From: Inia geoffrensis | Lineage: Eukaryota; Chordata; Mammalia; Artiodactyla; Iniidae | Direction: 5' to 3' | Length of the DNA: 64,000 bases | NCBI GenBank assembly: GCA_036417435.1 | Contig: CM070903.1 | Coordinates: forward strand, 87,999,001 to 88,063,000 | The notes under the pieces: generated by a model | What the model was told of the DNA's origin: nothing | The model's input: only the letters and a program-made list of their open reading frames with translations | Databases searched by the model: none | Shown: piece by piece, positions 1 through 11,060 of the stretch | How positions within the stretch are numbered: position 1 is the stretch's first letter | How the letters are laid out: every line of letters starts with the position of its first letter | Translations under genes and position numbers: made by a program

Positions 1-1570
1 CTAGTGTGCCACAGCTAGCCGGAAGGGAGTCTGGGAAAAAGTCTGGAGCTGCCTAAGAGTCAAGAGACCATTGTTTCATGATGTGTGAGGAGAGGAGATT
101 CAGAGCACTGCCTAAACGAGCTCCAGAGATGGGCACGAGCCGCGGCTCTCAGCATGGAAACCAGAGACAGGCATGAAACGCTAAGGCTGCTGCTGCAGCC
201 ACCAAGGAGCCTGTGTGCAAGCACAGGTCATTATCCACACCTCCCCTCCTGGGAGGCTGCGCAGCCCGCCACTGCCAGGGTCCCATGATCCAGGGACAAC
301 TTCCCGGGGAGAACACAGGGCACGCCTCAGGTTGGTGCAAACGTCACACTGGCCTCTGCCGCTGCATGCTCACCCTGCATTCCATACCCCTCCCTCCCCC
401 CTGTCCTGAGTGAGCCAGAGCTCCCTAATCAGCTGCTACTTTAACCCCGTCCTGTCTGAGCGGGAACAGACGCCCTCAGGCAACCTACACACATAGGTGA
501 GGCCAAATCCAAAGCTGAACCCCAGGAGCTGTGCGAACAAAGAAGAGAAAGGGAGATCTCTCCCAGCAGCCTCAGGAGCAGCGGATTAAATCTCCACTAT
601 CAACTTGATGTACCCTGCATCTGTGGAATGCCTGAATAGACAATAAATCATCCCAAAATTGAGATGGTGGACCTCGGGAGCAATGATATATATATATTTT
701 TTTTTCCTTTTTCTCTTTTTATGAGTGTATATGTGTATGCTTCTTTGTGAGATTCTGTCTGTATAGCTTTCCTTTTACCATTTGTCCTAGGGTTTTGTCT
801 GTCTGTTTTGTTTTTTTCTTTTTGGTATAGTTTTTAGCACTTGTTATCATTGTTGGATTTGTTTTTTGGTTTGGTTGCTCTCTTCTTTCCTTCTTTTTTT
901 TCTTTTAATTTTTCTTAATCTTTCATAATTATTTTTTATTTTAATAACTGTATTTCATTTTTTTCTTTCTTTCTTTTGTTGTGTCTCCCTTTTCTTCTGA
1001 GCCATGTGGCTGACAGGAGCTTGGTGCTCCAGGTGTGTGTTGGGCCTGTGCCTGTGCCTCTGAGGTGGGAGAGCTGCGTTTAGGACATTGGACCACCAGA
1101 ACCCCCCGGCTGAATATAATGTCACATGGTGAAAGCACTCCCAGAGATCTCCATCTCAAAGCTAAGACCCAGCTCCACTCAATGACCAGCAAGCTACAGT
1201 GCTGGACATCCTATGCCAAACAACTAGCAAGACAGGAACACAACCTCACCCATCAGCAGAGAGGCTGCCTAAAATCATAATAAGGTCACAAACACAACAA
1301 AACACACCACCAGACGCAGTCCTGCACAGCAGAAAGACAAGATCCAGCCTCATCCACCAGAACACAGGCACCAGTCCCCTCCACCAGGAAGCCTACACAA
1401 CCCACTGAACCAACCTTAGCCAATGGGGGCAGACATGAAAAAACAATGGGAACTGTGAACCTGCAGACTGCGAAAAGGAGACCCCAAACACATTAAGTTA
1501 AGCAAAATGAGAAGATAGAGAAACACACATCAGATGAAGAAGCAAGGTAAAAACGCATCAGACCAAACAA

Positions 1571-2004
1571 ATGAAGAGGAAATAGGCAGTCTACCTGAAA
1601 AAGAATTCAGAGTAATGATAGTAAAGATGATCCAAAACCTTGGAAACAGAAAGGAGAAAATACAAGAAACATTTAACACGTACCTAGAAGAACTAGACAG
1701 CTAACAAACAGTGATGAACAACACAATAAATGAAATTAAAAATTCTCTAGAAGGAATCAATAGCAGAATAACTGAGGCGGAAGAACGGGTTAGTGACCGG
1801 GAAGATAAAATAGTGGAAATAACTACTGCAGAGCCAAACAAAGATAAAAGAATGAAAGGAATTGGGGACAGTCTCAGAGACATCTGAGACAACATTAAAT
1901 GCATCAACATTTGAATTATAGAGGTCCCATAAGAAGAGAACAAGAGAAGGCCTGAAAAAATATTTGAAGAGATTATAGTTGAAAACTATAATTTTTCATT
2001 TCAT
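1571..2004 (+). pseudogene. L1 ORF1 (RNA-binding protein) remnant
   Basis: In one frame the segment reads through the ORF1p coiled-coil part (motifs LEELDS, NEIKNSLEG, EAEERVSD) and into the start of the RRM region (IIEVP, then FEEII). ORF1p is the trimeric nucleic-acid chaperone of the L1 RNP. The copy is dead: in-frame stops lie at 1702, 1885, 1912 and 1930, the first apparent ATG is followed at once by a stop, and the C-terminal half is absent because a deletion joins it to ORF2 near 2005-2030. Nothing suggests it is expressed. Start is approximate. Confidence 0.8.
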
Positions 2005-5000
2005 GAAAACTATAATTTTCATTTTCATCCAAAATGAAAAGAAATAAGGAAACACAAGGTTTAAATGATCCATTAAACAAGATGGACTTAATTGATATTC
2101 ATAGGACATTCTATCCAAAAACAACAGAATACACTTTCTTCTCAAGTGCTCATGGCACATTCTCCAGGATAGAACATATCTTGGGTCACAAATCAAGCTG
2201 TGGTAAATTTAAGAAAATTAAAATCATATCAAATATCATTTCCGACCACAGCACTATGAGACTAGATATCAATTACGGGAAAATATCTGTAAAAAATACA
2301 AACAAATGGAGGCTAAACAATACAGAACTTAATAACGAAGAGATCACTAAAGAAATCAAAGAGGCAATCAAAAAATACCTACAAACAAATGACATTGAAA
2401 ACATGACCACCCAAAACCTATGGGATACAGCAAAAGCAGTTCTAAGAGGGAAGTTTATAGCAATTCAATCCTACCTCAAAAAGAAAAAACATCTCAAATA
2501 AACAACCTAAACTTACACCTAAAGCAATTAGGGAAAGAGGAACAAAACAACCCCAAAGTTAGAAGGAAAGAAAAAATAAGGATCAGATCAGAAATAAATG
2601 AAAAAGAAATGAAGGAAACAATAACAAAGATCAGTAAAACTAAAAGCTGGTTATTTGAGAAGATAAACAAAATTGAGAAACCATTAGCCGACGAATCGGA
2701 GAAGACTGAAATCAATAGAATTAGAAATGAAAAAGGAGAACTGACACTGCAGAAATACAAAGGGTCATGAGAGATTACTACAAATAACTATATGCCAATA
2801 AAATGGACAACCTGGAAAGAATGGACAAATCCTTAGAAAAGACAACCCTCCATGACTGAACCAGGAAGAAATAGAAAATATAAACAGACCAATCACAAGG
2901 ACTGAAATTGAGACTGTGATTAAAAATCTTCCAACACCTGGACTGAACGTCAATACTATGACATAGTATGAGTGTGTTTTGTGTTTGGTAATTGCAATCA
3001 TAGTTGCTTTTGTTGTGGTCATCCATTTACAATGCTTGGTGTCAGTTTATCTCTTATAAAAATAAAATAGAGTGTGTGTGTGAAAAAAAAAATCTTCCAA
3101 CAAACAAAAGCCCAGGACTACATGGCTTCACAGGTGACTTCTATCAAACATTTAGAGAAGAGCTAACACCTGTCCTTCTCAAACTCTTCCAAAATATAGC
3201 AGAGGGAGGAACACTCCCAAACTCATTCTACAAGGCCACCATCACACTGATACCAAAACCAGACAAAGATGTCACAGAGAAAGAAAACTACAGGCCAATA
3301 TCACTGATGAACATAGATGCAAAAATCCTCAACAAAAGACTAGCAAACAGAATGCATCATCACATTAAAAGAAGCACAAACCATGATCAAGTGGGGTTTA
3401 TCCCAGGAATGCAAGGATTCTGCAATCAATCAATGTGATAAATTATATTAATAAATTGAAGGAGAGAAACCATACGATCATCTCAATAGATGCAGAAAAA
3501 TCTTTCAAAAAAATTCAACACCTATTGATGATAAAAACCCTCCAGAAAGTAGGCATAGAGGGAACTTGCCTCAAAATAATAAAGGCCATATATTATACAC
3601 CCACAGCCAACATCGTTCTCAATGGTGAAAAACTGAAACCGTTTCCTCCAGGATCAGGAACAAGACAAGGTTGCCCACTCTCACCACTATTATTCAACAT
3701 AGCTTTGGAAGTTTTAGCCACAGCAATCGTAGAAAGAAAAGAAATAAAAGGAATCCAAATCAGAAAAGAAGAAGTAAAGCTGTCACTGTTTGCAGATGAC
3801 ATGATACTATACTTAGAGAATCCTAAAGACACTCCCAGAAAACTACTAGAACTAATCAATGAATTTGGTAAAGTAGCAGGATACAAAATTAATGCACAGA
3901 AATATCTTGTATTCCTATACACTAATGATGAAAAATCTGAAAGAGAAATTAAGGAAACACTCCCATTTACCACCACAACAAATAGAATAAAATACCTAGG
4001 AATAAACCTACCTAAGGAGACAAAAGACCTGTATGCAGAAAACTATAAGACACTGATGAAAGAAATTAAAGATGATACAAACAGATGGAGAGGTATACCA
4101 TTTTCTTGGATTGGAAGAATCAACACTCTGAAAATGGCTATATTACCCAAAGCAATCTACAGATTCAGTGCAATCCCTATCACACTACCAATGGCATTTT
4201 TAACAGAACTAGAACAAAAAATTTTAGTTTGTATGGAAACACAAAAGACCCCGAATAGTGAAGACAGTGTTGAGAAAGAAAAAGGGAGCCAGAGGAATCA
4301 GGCTCCCAGACTTCAGACTATACTACAGAGCTACAGTAATCAAGACAGTATGGTACTGACACAAAAACAAACATAGATCAATGGAACAGTATAGAAAGCC
4401 CAGAGATAAACCCACGCACATATGTTCACCTTATTTTTGATAAAGGAGGCAAGAATATATAATGGAGAAAAGACAGCCTCTTCAATAAATGGTGCTGGGA
4501 AAACTGGACAGCTACATGTAAAAGAATGAAATTAGAACACTCCCTAACACTATACACAAAAATAAACTCAAAATGGATTAAAGACCTAAGTGTACGGCCA
4601 GACACTATAAAACTCTTAGAGGAAAACATAGGCAGAACACTCTATGACATAAATCACAAGATCCTTTGTGACCCATCTCCTAGTGAAATGGAAATAAAAA
4701 CAAAAATAAACAAATGTGATCAAATGAAACTGAAAAGCTTTTGCACAGCAAAGGAAACCATAAACAAGATGAAAAGACATCCCTCAGAATGGGAGAAAAT
4801 ATTTTCAAATGAAGCAACTGACAAAGGTTTAATCTCCAAAATTTACAAGCAGCTCATGCAACTCAATAACAAAAAACCAAACAACTCCATCTAAAAATGG
4901 GCAGAAGACCTAAATAGACATTTCTCCAAAGAAGACATACAGATTGCCAACAAACACATGAAAGAATGCTCAACATTACTAATCATTAGAGAAATGCAAA

Positions 5001-5500
5001 TTAAAACTACAATGAGGTATCACCTCACCAGTCAGAATGGCCATCATCAAAAAATCTACAAAGAATAAATGTTGGAGAGGGTGTGGAGAAAAGGTAACCC
5101 TCTTGCACTGTTGGTGGGAATGTAAATTGATACAACCACTATGGAGAACAGTATGGAGGTTCCTTAAAAAACTACAAATAGAACTACCATACGACTCAGC
5201 AATATACTGCGCATATACCCTGAGAAAACCATAATTCAAAAAGAGTCATGTACCAAAATGTTCATTGCAGCTGTGTTTACAATAGCCAGGACATGGAAGC
5301 AACGTAAGTGTCCATCGACAGATGAATGGATAAAGAAGATCTGGCTCATATATACAATGGAATATTACTCAGCCATGAAAAGAAACGAAATTGAGTTATT
5401 TGTAGTGAGGTGGATGGACCTAGAGTCTGTCATACAGAGTAAAGTATGTCAGAAAGAGAAAAACAAATACTGTATGCTAAGACATATATATGGCATCTAA
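2005..5500 (+). pseudogene. L1 ORF2 (endonuclease and reverse transcriptase) remnant
   Basis: The reading starts in the middle of the apurinic-type endonuclease domain (2034-2501: DLIDIHRTF, ILGHK and the C-terminal SDH motif). The N-terminal catalytic residues are missing with the deletion. After frame shifts it continues through 2420-2770 and 3094-3438. The reverse transcriptase core lies in an open stretch 3435-4376 (313 codons), with [11 protein letters not shown] and the catalytic FADD box at 3789-3800, both aspartates kept. The C-terminal part follows in pieces (4526-4894, 5037-5234 with HCWWEC, 5258-5500 with MEYYSAMK). Normal ORF2p is about 1,270 residues in one frame; here it is split by at least five breaks and a 151-bp insertion. 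Confidence 0.88.
2937..3087 (+). mobile_element. Short retro-insert with poly(A) tail inside the L1 (source unknown)
   Basis: The 15-bp L1 sequence 'aaaaatcttccaaca' occurs at 2922-2936 and again at 3088-3102, immediately flanking about 150 bp that is foreign to L1. The insert ends with an AATAAA signal at 3061-3066, a GT-rich run and an A tail. This is the signature of target-primed reverse transcription of the 3' end of a polyadenylated RNA, strongly 5' truncated. I do not recognise the source; it reads like an mRNA 3' UTR rather than a known SINE. It must be younger than the host L1. Confidence 0.75.
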
Positions 5501-5882
5501 AAAATAAATGGTTATGAGGAACCTAGTGGCAGGACAGGAATAAAGACACAGACGTAGAGAATGGACTCGAGGACATGGGGAGGGGGAAGGGTAAGCTGGC
5601 ATGAAGTGAGAGAGTGGCATGGACATATATACACTGCCAAATGTAAAATAGATAGCTAGTAGGAAGCAGCTGCATAGCACAGGGAGATCAGCTTGGTGTT
5701 TTGTGACCGCGTTGAGGGGTGGGATAGGGAGGGTGGGATAGGGAGGGTGGGAGGGAGACACAGAGGGAGTGGATATGGGGATATACGTATACATATAGCT
5801 GATTCACCTTGTTATAAAGCAGAAAGTAACACACCATTGTAAAGCAATTATACTCCAAAAAAGATGTTAAAAAATAAAATAA

Positions 5883-7188
5883 AGACCACCTTCAGAAATA
5901 ATTGAGATTAAATAATTTTTCTGAAAACGATAGATTTAGAGGGTAACAATTTTGGACTGAACTTACTCCGATTCATTCAAAAGTTGATACCTATTCCTTC
6001 TTACCCCCAGATTATCAATTGAGATAATGTATTTTGTTGTTTTGTGTGAGGTTAATCAGGCTTCAAAGGTAGGTATTGTGACTGTTGCCTGATTGATTAC
6101 TGAGACTGTTCTGATATTCTGCAAACACACAGATAGTTTAAAACTGTCAGATGAAAATATCAGTAGAATACAAAACTACAGTGTAGCCGTAAGTATTTTG
6201 TCATAGTATACCCTGGGGTATAACCTTTGGTATAAACTTTTCACTCCTGCTTTGTTTGCCACATGTTAAATATGACTGAATGTTTAGATTCAATCTGTAT
6301 AGCTAGAATACCTAGTGAGGGTTCATACTGTTGCTGAGAGTCCAGAGTCTGATAGTGTTGGGGCATGGCAACTAATAGCAATGAGTCATCAAGTAAGGAA
6401 GTCATTTTCTTTTCAATTTTCTTTCAGTATATTTGGATTACATGAAAAAGGGGATCTGATGTTTGTGCTATTTTTCCTTAACATCTCCTTAATACTTGAT
6501 AGTCCCCCTTTTTATGAAGGAACGGTCAAATTCAGGCTCAAATCTTTCAGTAGGAAGCTTCATTTCATGAGCTCTTTTTGTAAGATAGCGCTGGTTTTGT
6601 TTATTTTCATCGTTATCTTTTATTTATGGCAACCGATTCTGGTTTTCCAGGCTGTAATATGTCATTTATCTTTATAATAAATTTATTTTAGTAAAATAAA
6701 GGTCAGTCGATTTAAAGAAATATTAAGTAAATAATAGCTCACATAGTACCTAGTTATGGCAAAAAATCATCAAGATGGTTTACAAATGACAAAGTGTATG
6801 AAATTATAGTTTATTCCAACTGCCTCAATTTACAAATACAAGTCTGAAGTAAAAGGTTAGTTTGAGGCAAAAAGTAAAACTAGTAGTGGTGTCCTCTGTC
6901 TTTGTTGTCTCCATCACACCAACCTCCCTCCCCAAGTTCTGAAGATCTTTTCCTCCGTTTCCATTCTTTTCTCTCTAATACTTTCTTTTATACTGACCAG
7001 CTATTTCTTTTCCTGAAATTTAGGTGATTTACTTGTATCTATTGTATCCGATTCACAGTGTTGGCAGTTAAATGTTAACTTGATTGCCAAGAAGCTTCCC
7101 CATCATTTAAACCACACAAAGGTTTACATTCAACTGAAATCCAGATGTTCATAACTGAAGATATTTTTATTTTATTGACATAAAAGTT
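5883..7188. other. Unassigned AT-rich intergenic sequence
   Basis: No repeat or gene was recognised here. A 120-codon open frame at 6315-6677 has no recognisable domain and looks like chance; its last third is hydrophobic because the DNA is T-rich. Confidence 0.5.
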
Positions 7189-7196
7189 TATAATAC

Positions 7197-7204
<8 letters not shown>

Positions 7205-7233
<29 letters not shown>

Positions 7234-7423
7234 GGTATGCGGGCCTCTCACTGTTGTGGCCTCTCCCGTTGCGGAGCACAGGCTCCGGACGCACAGGCTC
7301 AGCGGCCATGGCTCACGGGCCCAGCCGCTCCGCGGCATGTGGGATCTTCCCAGACCGGGGCACGAACCCGTATCCCCTGCGTCGGCAGGCGGACTCTCAA
7401 CCACTGCGCCACCAGGGAAGCCC
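7205..7423 (-). mobile_element. CHR-type tRNA-Glu SINE
   Basis: Minus-strand copy: a T run at 7199-7231 (the poly(A) tail), then the complement of the SINE body, ending with the complement of its 'gggcttccctgg' start at 7423. Read on the minus strand it has a tRNA-like pol III A box (tggcgcagtgg) and B box (ggttcgtgcc). The site duplication 'tataatactatttttt' is seen at about 7189-7204 and 7424-7439. The tail is long and pure and the flanks match well, so this looks like a relatively young insertion. Confidence 0.95.
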
Positions 7424-7439
7424 TATAATACTATTTTTT

Positions 7440-7560
7440 ATATTGACAAGTTCAAAACAGTAGTTATGTTTGATTTTAAGGAACTCAACTAAGTTGGAAA
7501 CATTATTTACATCAGGAGTGGTAGTAGCCTGAGATAAATGCTATGAACATAAATGCAGTT
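7440..7560. other. Unassigned intergenic sequence
   Basis: Short AT-rich stretch between a SINE and ancient repeats; nothing recognised. Confidence 0.4.
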
Positions 7561-7850
7561 TAATTCAATTAATGTTTATTAAATGCCAACTATTTGCCAG
7601 TCACTGTGCTCAGCATTGAAGATACAAGACAAATTTAATATCCGAATAGCTATAATTTACTGGGCATGTTTAATTTATTATGCCATTTGCCTCTTACAAC
7701 AACCCTCTAAGATAGAATACTGTTATCCCTATTTTATAGGTGAAGGAACTGGGGTTCACAGAGTTTAGATAACTCATCCAGTGGCACACAGGTAGCTAGT
7801 GCCAGGGTCAGAGTTTTAATCTGTTTGAGGCTAATCCTCATGTTCTTTAC
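7561..7850 (-). repeat. Ancient MIR (with possible L2 tail) fragment
   Basis: The stretch from about 7640 follows the reverse of the MIR consensus: 'ttacaacaaccct', 'ccctattttataggtgaagga', a gap, then 'cacacaggtagctagtg' and 'cagagtttt'. The preceding part (7561-7640, 'tttattaaatgccaactatttgccag') resembles the reversed 3' end of L2. Boundaries are approximate and the two may be separate insertions. Confidence 0.7.
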
Positions 7851-8219
7851 ATTCATGTTTTACCTGTCCAAGTCCCAAATTCTAGTAGCTTATAATTTAA
7901 CAAGGTGTATATGTGGTTTCTGCCCTCAAAAAACTAACAGGCTGTTTGCAAAGGGAAAAACCTGAAATATAAAAAAGGAAGAATAATAATTTGGAATATT
8001 CCAAATACCAGATGAATATAATATACATGGCCAGTGTTTGAAACTGCATTGAGGGTGAACACATTGGAAGAGTTCTCCTGCCTCAACCAGAAAGGAAGTC
8101 TAGGGTTCAAAGAAGCAAAGATGATTTGGAAAGGTGTTTAAAGCAGAACAATGAGAATGTGTAAAGGAATAGAAGATTAGAAGAGAGAAGCCAGGGAATG
8201 TTAAACAGTCCACTATAGT

Positions 8220-8590
8220 TAGAGCAGAAGGTATACATTAATAAGCAGAGGGACAAGAATACAAAGGTTGACTGGGGCTAGGTCAAGAAGAGTTAGAATG
8301 ACAGGCTTTGGGTTTTGTTCTAGAGGTAAGAGATCCACTGAAGGCTCTTGAACAGGGGGAATATGTGAGGATCATGCTTTAAGAAGATCCATCTTTCAAG
8401 AGCATGCAGGTTAAGTCAGGAGGGGAGAGGAGTGAGGAAACCACAGCCATGGAACTGCAATAGCTTGATGATGAAAGTTTGGATTGAGAGGTAGCCATGG
8501 AACCATAAAAGATAGGACACCTCTAACCATTCAGTGTTCACCCAGAGATTATACATCCAGGGTCCCCTCCAGGTTCTGGATTTCTAGATC
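8220..8590. repeat. Possible ancient interspersed repeat, family not assigned
   Basis: Phrases such as 'aggctttgggttttgttctagaggtaa', 'gaaggctcttgaacaggggga' and 'atccatctttcaagagcatg' resemble a widespread old mammalian repeat with a 'long gene-like' purine-rich body. I cannot name the family with confidence. Confidence 0.3.
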
Positions 8591-8835
8591 TCCTCTTTAG
8601 AAGAAGGCCATGATAAGGAGATTAGGGAGGAGGTGAGTAAAATTCCCACCAAGTGAAGAATAAAAGAGGAAAGAAAATAAAATATCATAAGATGATGTAA
8701 CTCAGGGATAAGTAAGACACCAATGCAGGTGACCCTAAAGGCAGTACTTTAGAGAACTAGCAGGTGGGGATGGAAAATCCTTGCAGTCAGATAAAGCCAT
8801 ATAGGCATGGACTACACAAAGAGGAATGAATATGC

Positions 8836-8879
8836 ATATATGTATATATGAGTATATATATAATATATGTGTGTGTGTG

Positions 8880-8944
<65 letters not shown>
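8836..8944. repeat. (TA)n microsatellite
   Basis: Imperfect TATATG and GT repeats lead into an uninterrupted TA/AT run from about 8884 to 8944 (about 30 units). Apparent poly-YI open frames across it are artefacts of the repeat. Likely length-variable. Confidence 0.95.
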
Positions 8945-8948
<4 letters not shown>

Positions 8949-9880
8949 AACAATGATTATTCAGTAACTTTCTGAAGGTCTTGCTGAAACCAAGACTGAG
9001 GAAAACCATCATTTCAGATCTTTGGAATTCTGCCTCAACAAGGTATTATCTGGAGTGTGTTTGCTGCATATTGCCAGGAAAGTATTATATGGTTTGAAAT
9101 AGCTGCCTGTTCTGACATATAACTGCTGTGTAGTAATTTGCAGTCCTGTATATTTTGTGTTTGCCTTATTATATGACTGTCCATTTATGAAGCATAATTA
9201 GGACTTAGTAAGCTATAAATAAGGTAGAGTTTACTTTCTGGCAAATTCTTTAATGTGACTGATTACCCTTGGCACAAAAACTACAGTTGCAAGGGCTTCT
9301 TAAATAAAAACTGCATAATGATCTTTCCATCTGTCAAACTCACGTAATTAAAGACATCAGCAGTGCATAGAATTAGCACTTCAGGTTTTGTTCACAGGTT
9401 TGGATAGCATCCATCATCAATTTGACAGATGGAATTGTTTTTTCTTTATTTCTCAATTTTGCTCTTGTTTCTGTGGCTACATAAGTCCCTACTGAGGGCC
9501 CATTGGAAGACTAAGAAACAGGGACCTGAGATAATTGACTACAGGCAGAATCCGTTATCTTGCTTCATTATTTATTGCCAGACGTAAGCTGAGACTCTGT
9601 GTGCCATTAGAGGGTATCAGTCTGCCCTGTTATCCCCTTGGCATGGGAGAAAGCTATTATAAGGGCACACAAGGACACTTGGCATTCTCTAAGATGAAAA
9701 GAGGAAAAGGTGAATTATTTGCTTCTTGGTGGCATTTTCTGAGCATCTGCTATATACTTAACTCTTAGAGTCACTACAAGAATTACAGATGCCATCACTT
9801 TCACCTGCATGTTCTAGCTCTACAGATGCCATCACTTTCACCTACATATTCTAGCTCTAGTTGTCATATTTAATAATAAT
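8945..9880. other. Unique sequence with an inverted repeat and a 37-bp tandem duplication
   Basis: No gene recognised. It holds a perfect 14-bp inverted repeat (9325-9338 with 9421-9434) enclosing TAATTA, and a two-copy 37-bp tandem duplication (9784-9820 and 9821-9857, two mismatches). The first part reads like ordinary slowly evolving unique sequence; see findings. Confidence 0.5.
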
Positions 9881-10015
9881 AGCCAACATTATGAATGCCA
9901 TGTCACAGGCACAATCCTCAAGCATTTTTGCATTTTACAGATGCAAAAGAGACAGCTAAAATCTTGCCCAAAGTCACATACTTAGTAACAGAACCAAAAT
10001 TTGACTCTCTACTCA
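9865..10015 (-). repeat. MIR fragment
   Basis: Reverse-orientation MIR blocks are visible: 'cattttacagatg', 'cttgcccaaagtcacata' and 'ttagtaacagaacc'. Diverged and partial. Confidence 0.65.
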
Positions 10016-10244
10016 AAATAGTCTACGTAAATAGAAAAATATGGTTAAGTAGTTGGCAGAGAGATTTTTTCTTTCCCATACATGGAAGAATGTCCATAAG
10101 GAAAAGAGAATAGAAAATTAATAAATACATTATTCAACTCAAGGTGTAAATACAGGCAATCTTCAAATCAGTAGATGATTATGTCCTAAAAATGTATTTG
10201 TAAATTAACTGTTTGGCATTTATTCATAAAATCATATGATGTCT

Positions 10245-10405
10245 GGGACTTGTTTCAAAATAGTGGGAGGGGGTGAGGATGAAGTAATGTCGGTCATCAG
10301 TTAATATTGTTGAATCTGGGTGATTAGTACATGAAGGTTTATAATACTATTCTCTCCACGTTTGTATATGTTTAAATTTGTTCATAATAAAAAGGTTTTA
10401 AAAAG
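10245..10405 (+). repeat. Old L1 3' end fragment
   Basis: The sequence 'tataatactattctctccac' followed by 'tgtatatgttt', 'ttcataataaaaaggtttt' is typical of the 3' terminus of mid-age mammalian L1s. Truncated 5'; boundary approximate. Confidence 0.5.
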
Positions 10406-10656
10406 AAACTGATGAAAGCCTAGCAGCTTCTCTATGGAGAAATGTACAGATACATATATGTAAATGAGTATATGAAACATTACACACAAAATTCCCAAGA
10501 ACCTTTGTTGCAGTGTCAAACACTGACTTTATACAATCTGTCTCAAGTTGTAAGAACTCACTCAGATGGCTATCATATTGCGAGAACTGGTTTGAGAGGT
10601 AAAATAGTTTCTAAGTTCCCTTTTATCTCTGAGTCCATGAATATCTGCTAGGTGCT

Positions 10657-10732
10657 TGTATTATTCTGGGTTCTCCAGAAAAACAGAACCAATATTTTAT
10701 TTGTAAAATATTTACATAATATATAATAATAG

Positions 10733-10783
<51 letters not shown>

Positions 10784-11060
10784 GGAGATTTATTATAAGG
10801 AATTGGCTGGAGACCAAGTGGAGATAATGGTATAAGTTCCAGCCCATGTCCAAGTCTGAAGGCAGGAGAAGAATAATGTCCCAGCTCTATCAGTCAGAGA
10901 GCAAATACTATTACTTCACCTTTTGTTCTCTATTCAGGCCCTCAATGGATTGAATGATGCCAACCCACATTGCAGAAGGCAGTCTGCTTTACTCTGTCTA
11001 CCAATTCAAATGTCAGTTTCATTCAGGAGCAGCCTCACAGACAGATCCAGAATAACCAAC
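10657..11060 (-). mobile_element. MaLR/ERVL-type solitary LTR with internal GATA microsatellite
   Basis: It starts with 'tgtattattctgggttctcc', the reversed end of an LTR that normally closes with GGAGAACCCTGACTAATACA-like sequence, and continues with 'attataaggaattggctgg', 'aggcagtctgctttactctg' and 'ccagaataa' near 11055. These blocks occur in order in a known ancient MaLR/ERVL-like LTR group. A GATA run sits where the LTR has its polyadenylation-proximal simple sequence. No internal viral genes are attached. Confidence 0.6.
10732..10785. repeat. (GATA)n microsatellite
   Basis: About 13 uninterrupted GATA units inside the MaLR-like LTR. Probably polymorphic in length. Confidence 0.95.

Larger units (their letters stand above)
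1..5882 (+). mobile_element. L1 (LINE-1) retrotransposon, near full length, internally deleted and dead
   Basis: The order is 5' UTR (1 to about 1550, GC-rich first part, then a T-rich tract at about 690-985), an ORF1 remnant (about 1570-2004), ORF2 remnants (about 2029-5500), and a 3' UTR ending in an A-rich tail near 5860-5882. The 3' UTR has the G-rich run and the closing 'aagcaattatactcca' block typical of cetartiodactyl L1s. The 5' end lies at or before the window start, so no target-site duplication can be checked. The middle of the element is lost, fusing ORF1 to the endonuclease part of ORF2. A separate 151-bp retro-insert sits at 2937-3087. Several stops and frame changes make autonomous activity impossible. 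Identification as L1 is secure; the subfamily is not assigned. Confidence 0.93.

Noticed and set aside
85..413. Several open frames at the window start
   Set aside because: They lie in the GC-rich 5' UTR of the L1 and overlap each other in different frames.
3435..4376. A 313-codon open frame with an intact reverse transcriptase FADD box
   Set aside because: It is only the middle of L1 ORF2. Endonuclease N-terminus, flanking frames and ORF1 are destroyed, so it is not a functional gene or a novel reverse transcriptase system.
6315..6677. A 120-codon open frame
   Set aside because: No recognisable domain, no splice or promoter context, hydrophobic stretches explained by T-rich DNA. Treated as chance.
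7230..7492. Overlapping open frames of 63-78 codons on both strands, repeated at 13.0, 50.2 and 62.2 kb
   Set aside because: They are translations of the GC-rich CHR SINE body; the same peptide-like strings recur at each SINE copy.
8735..9012. Poly-tyrosine/isoleucine frames
   Set aside because: Simple translation of the (TA)n microsatellite.
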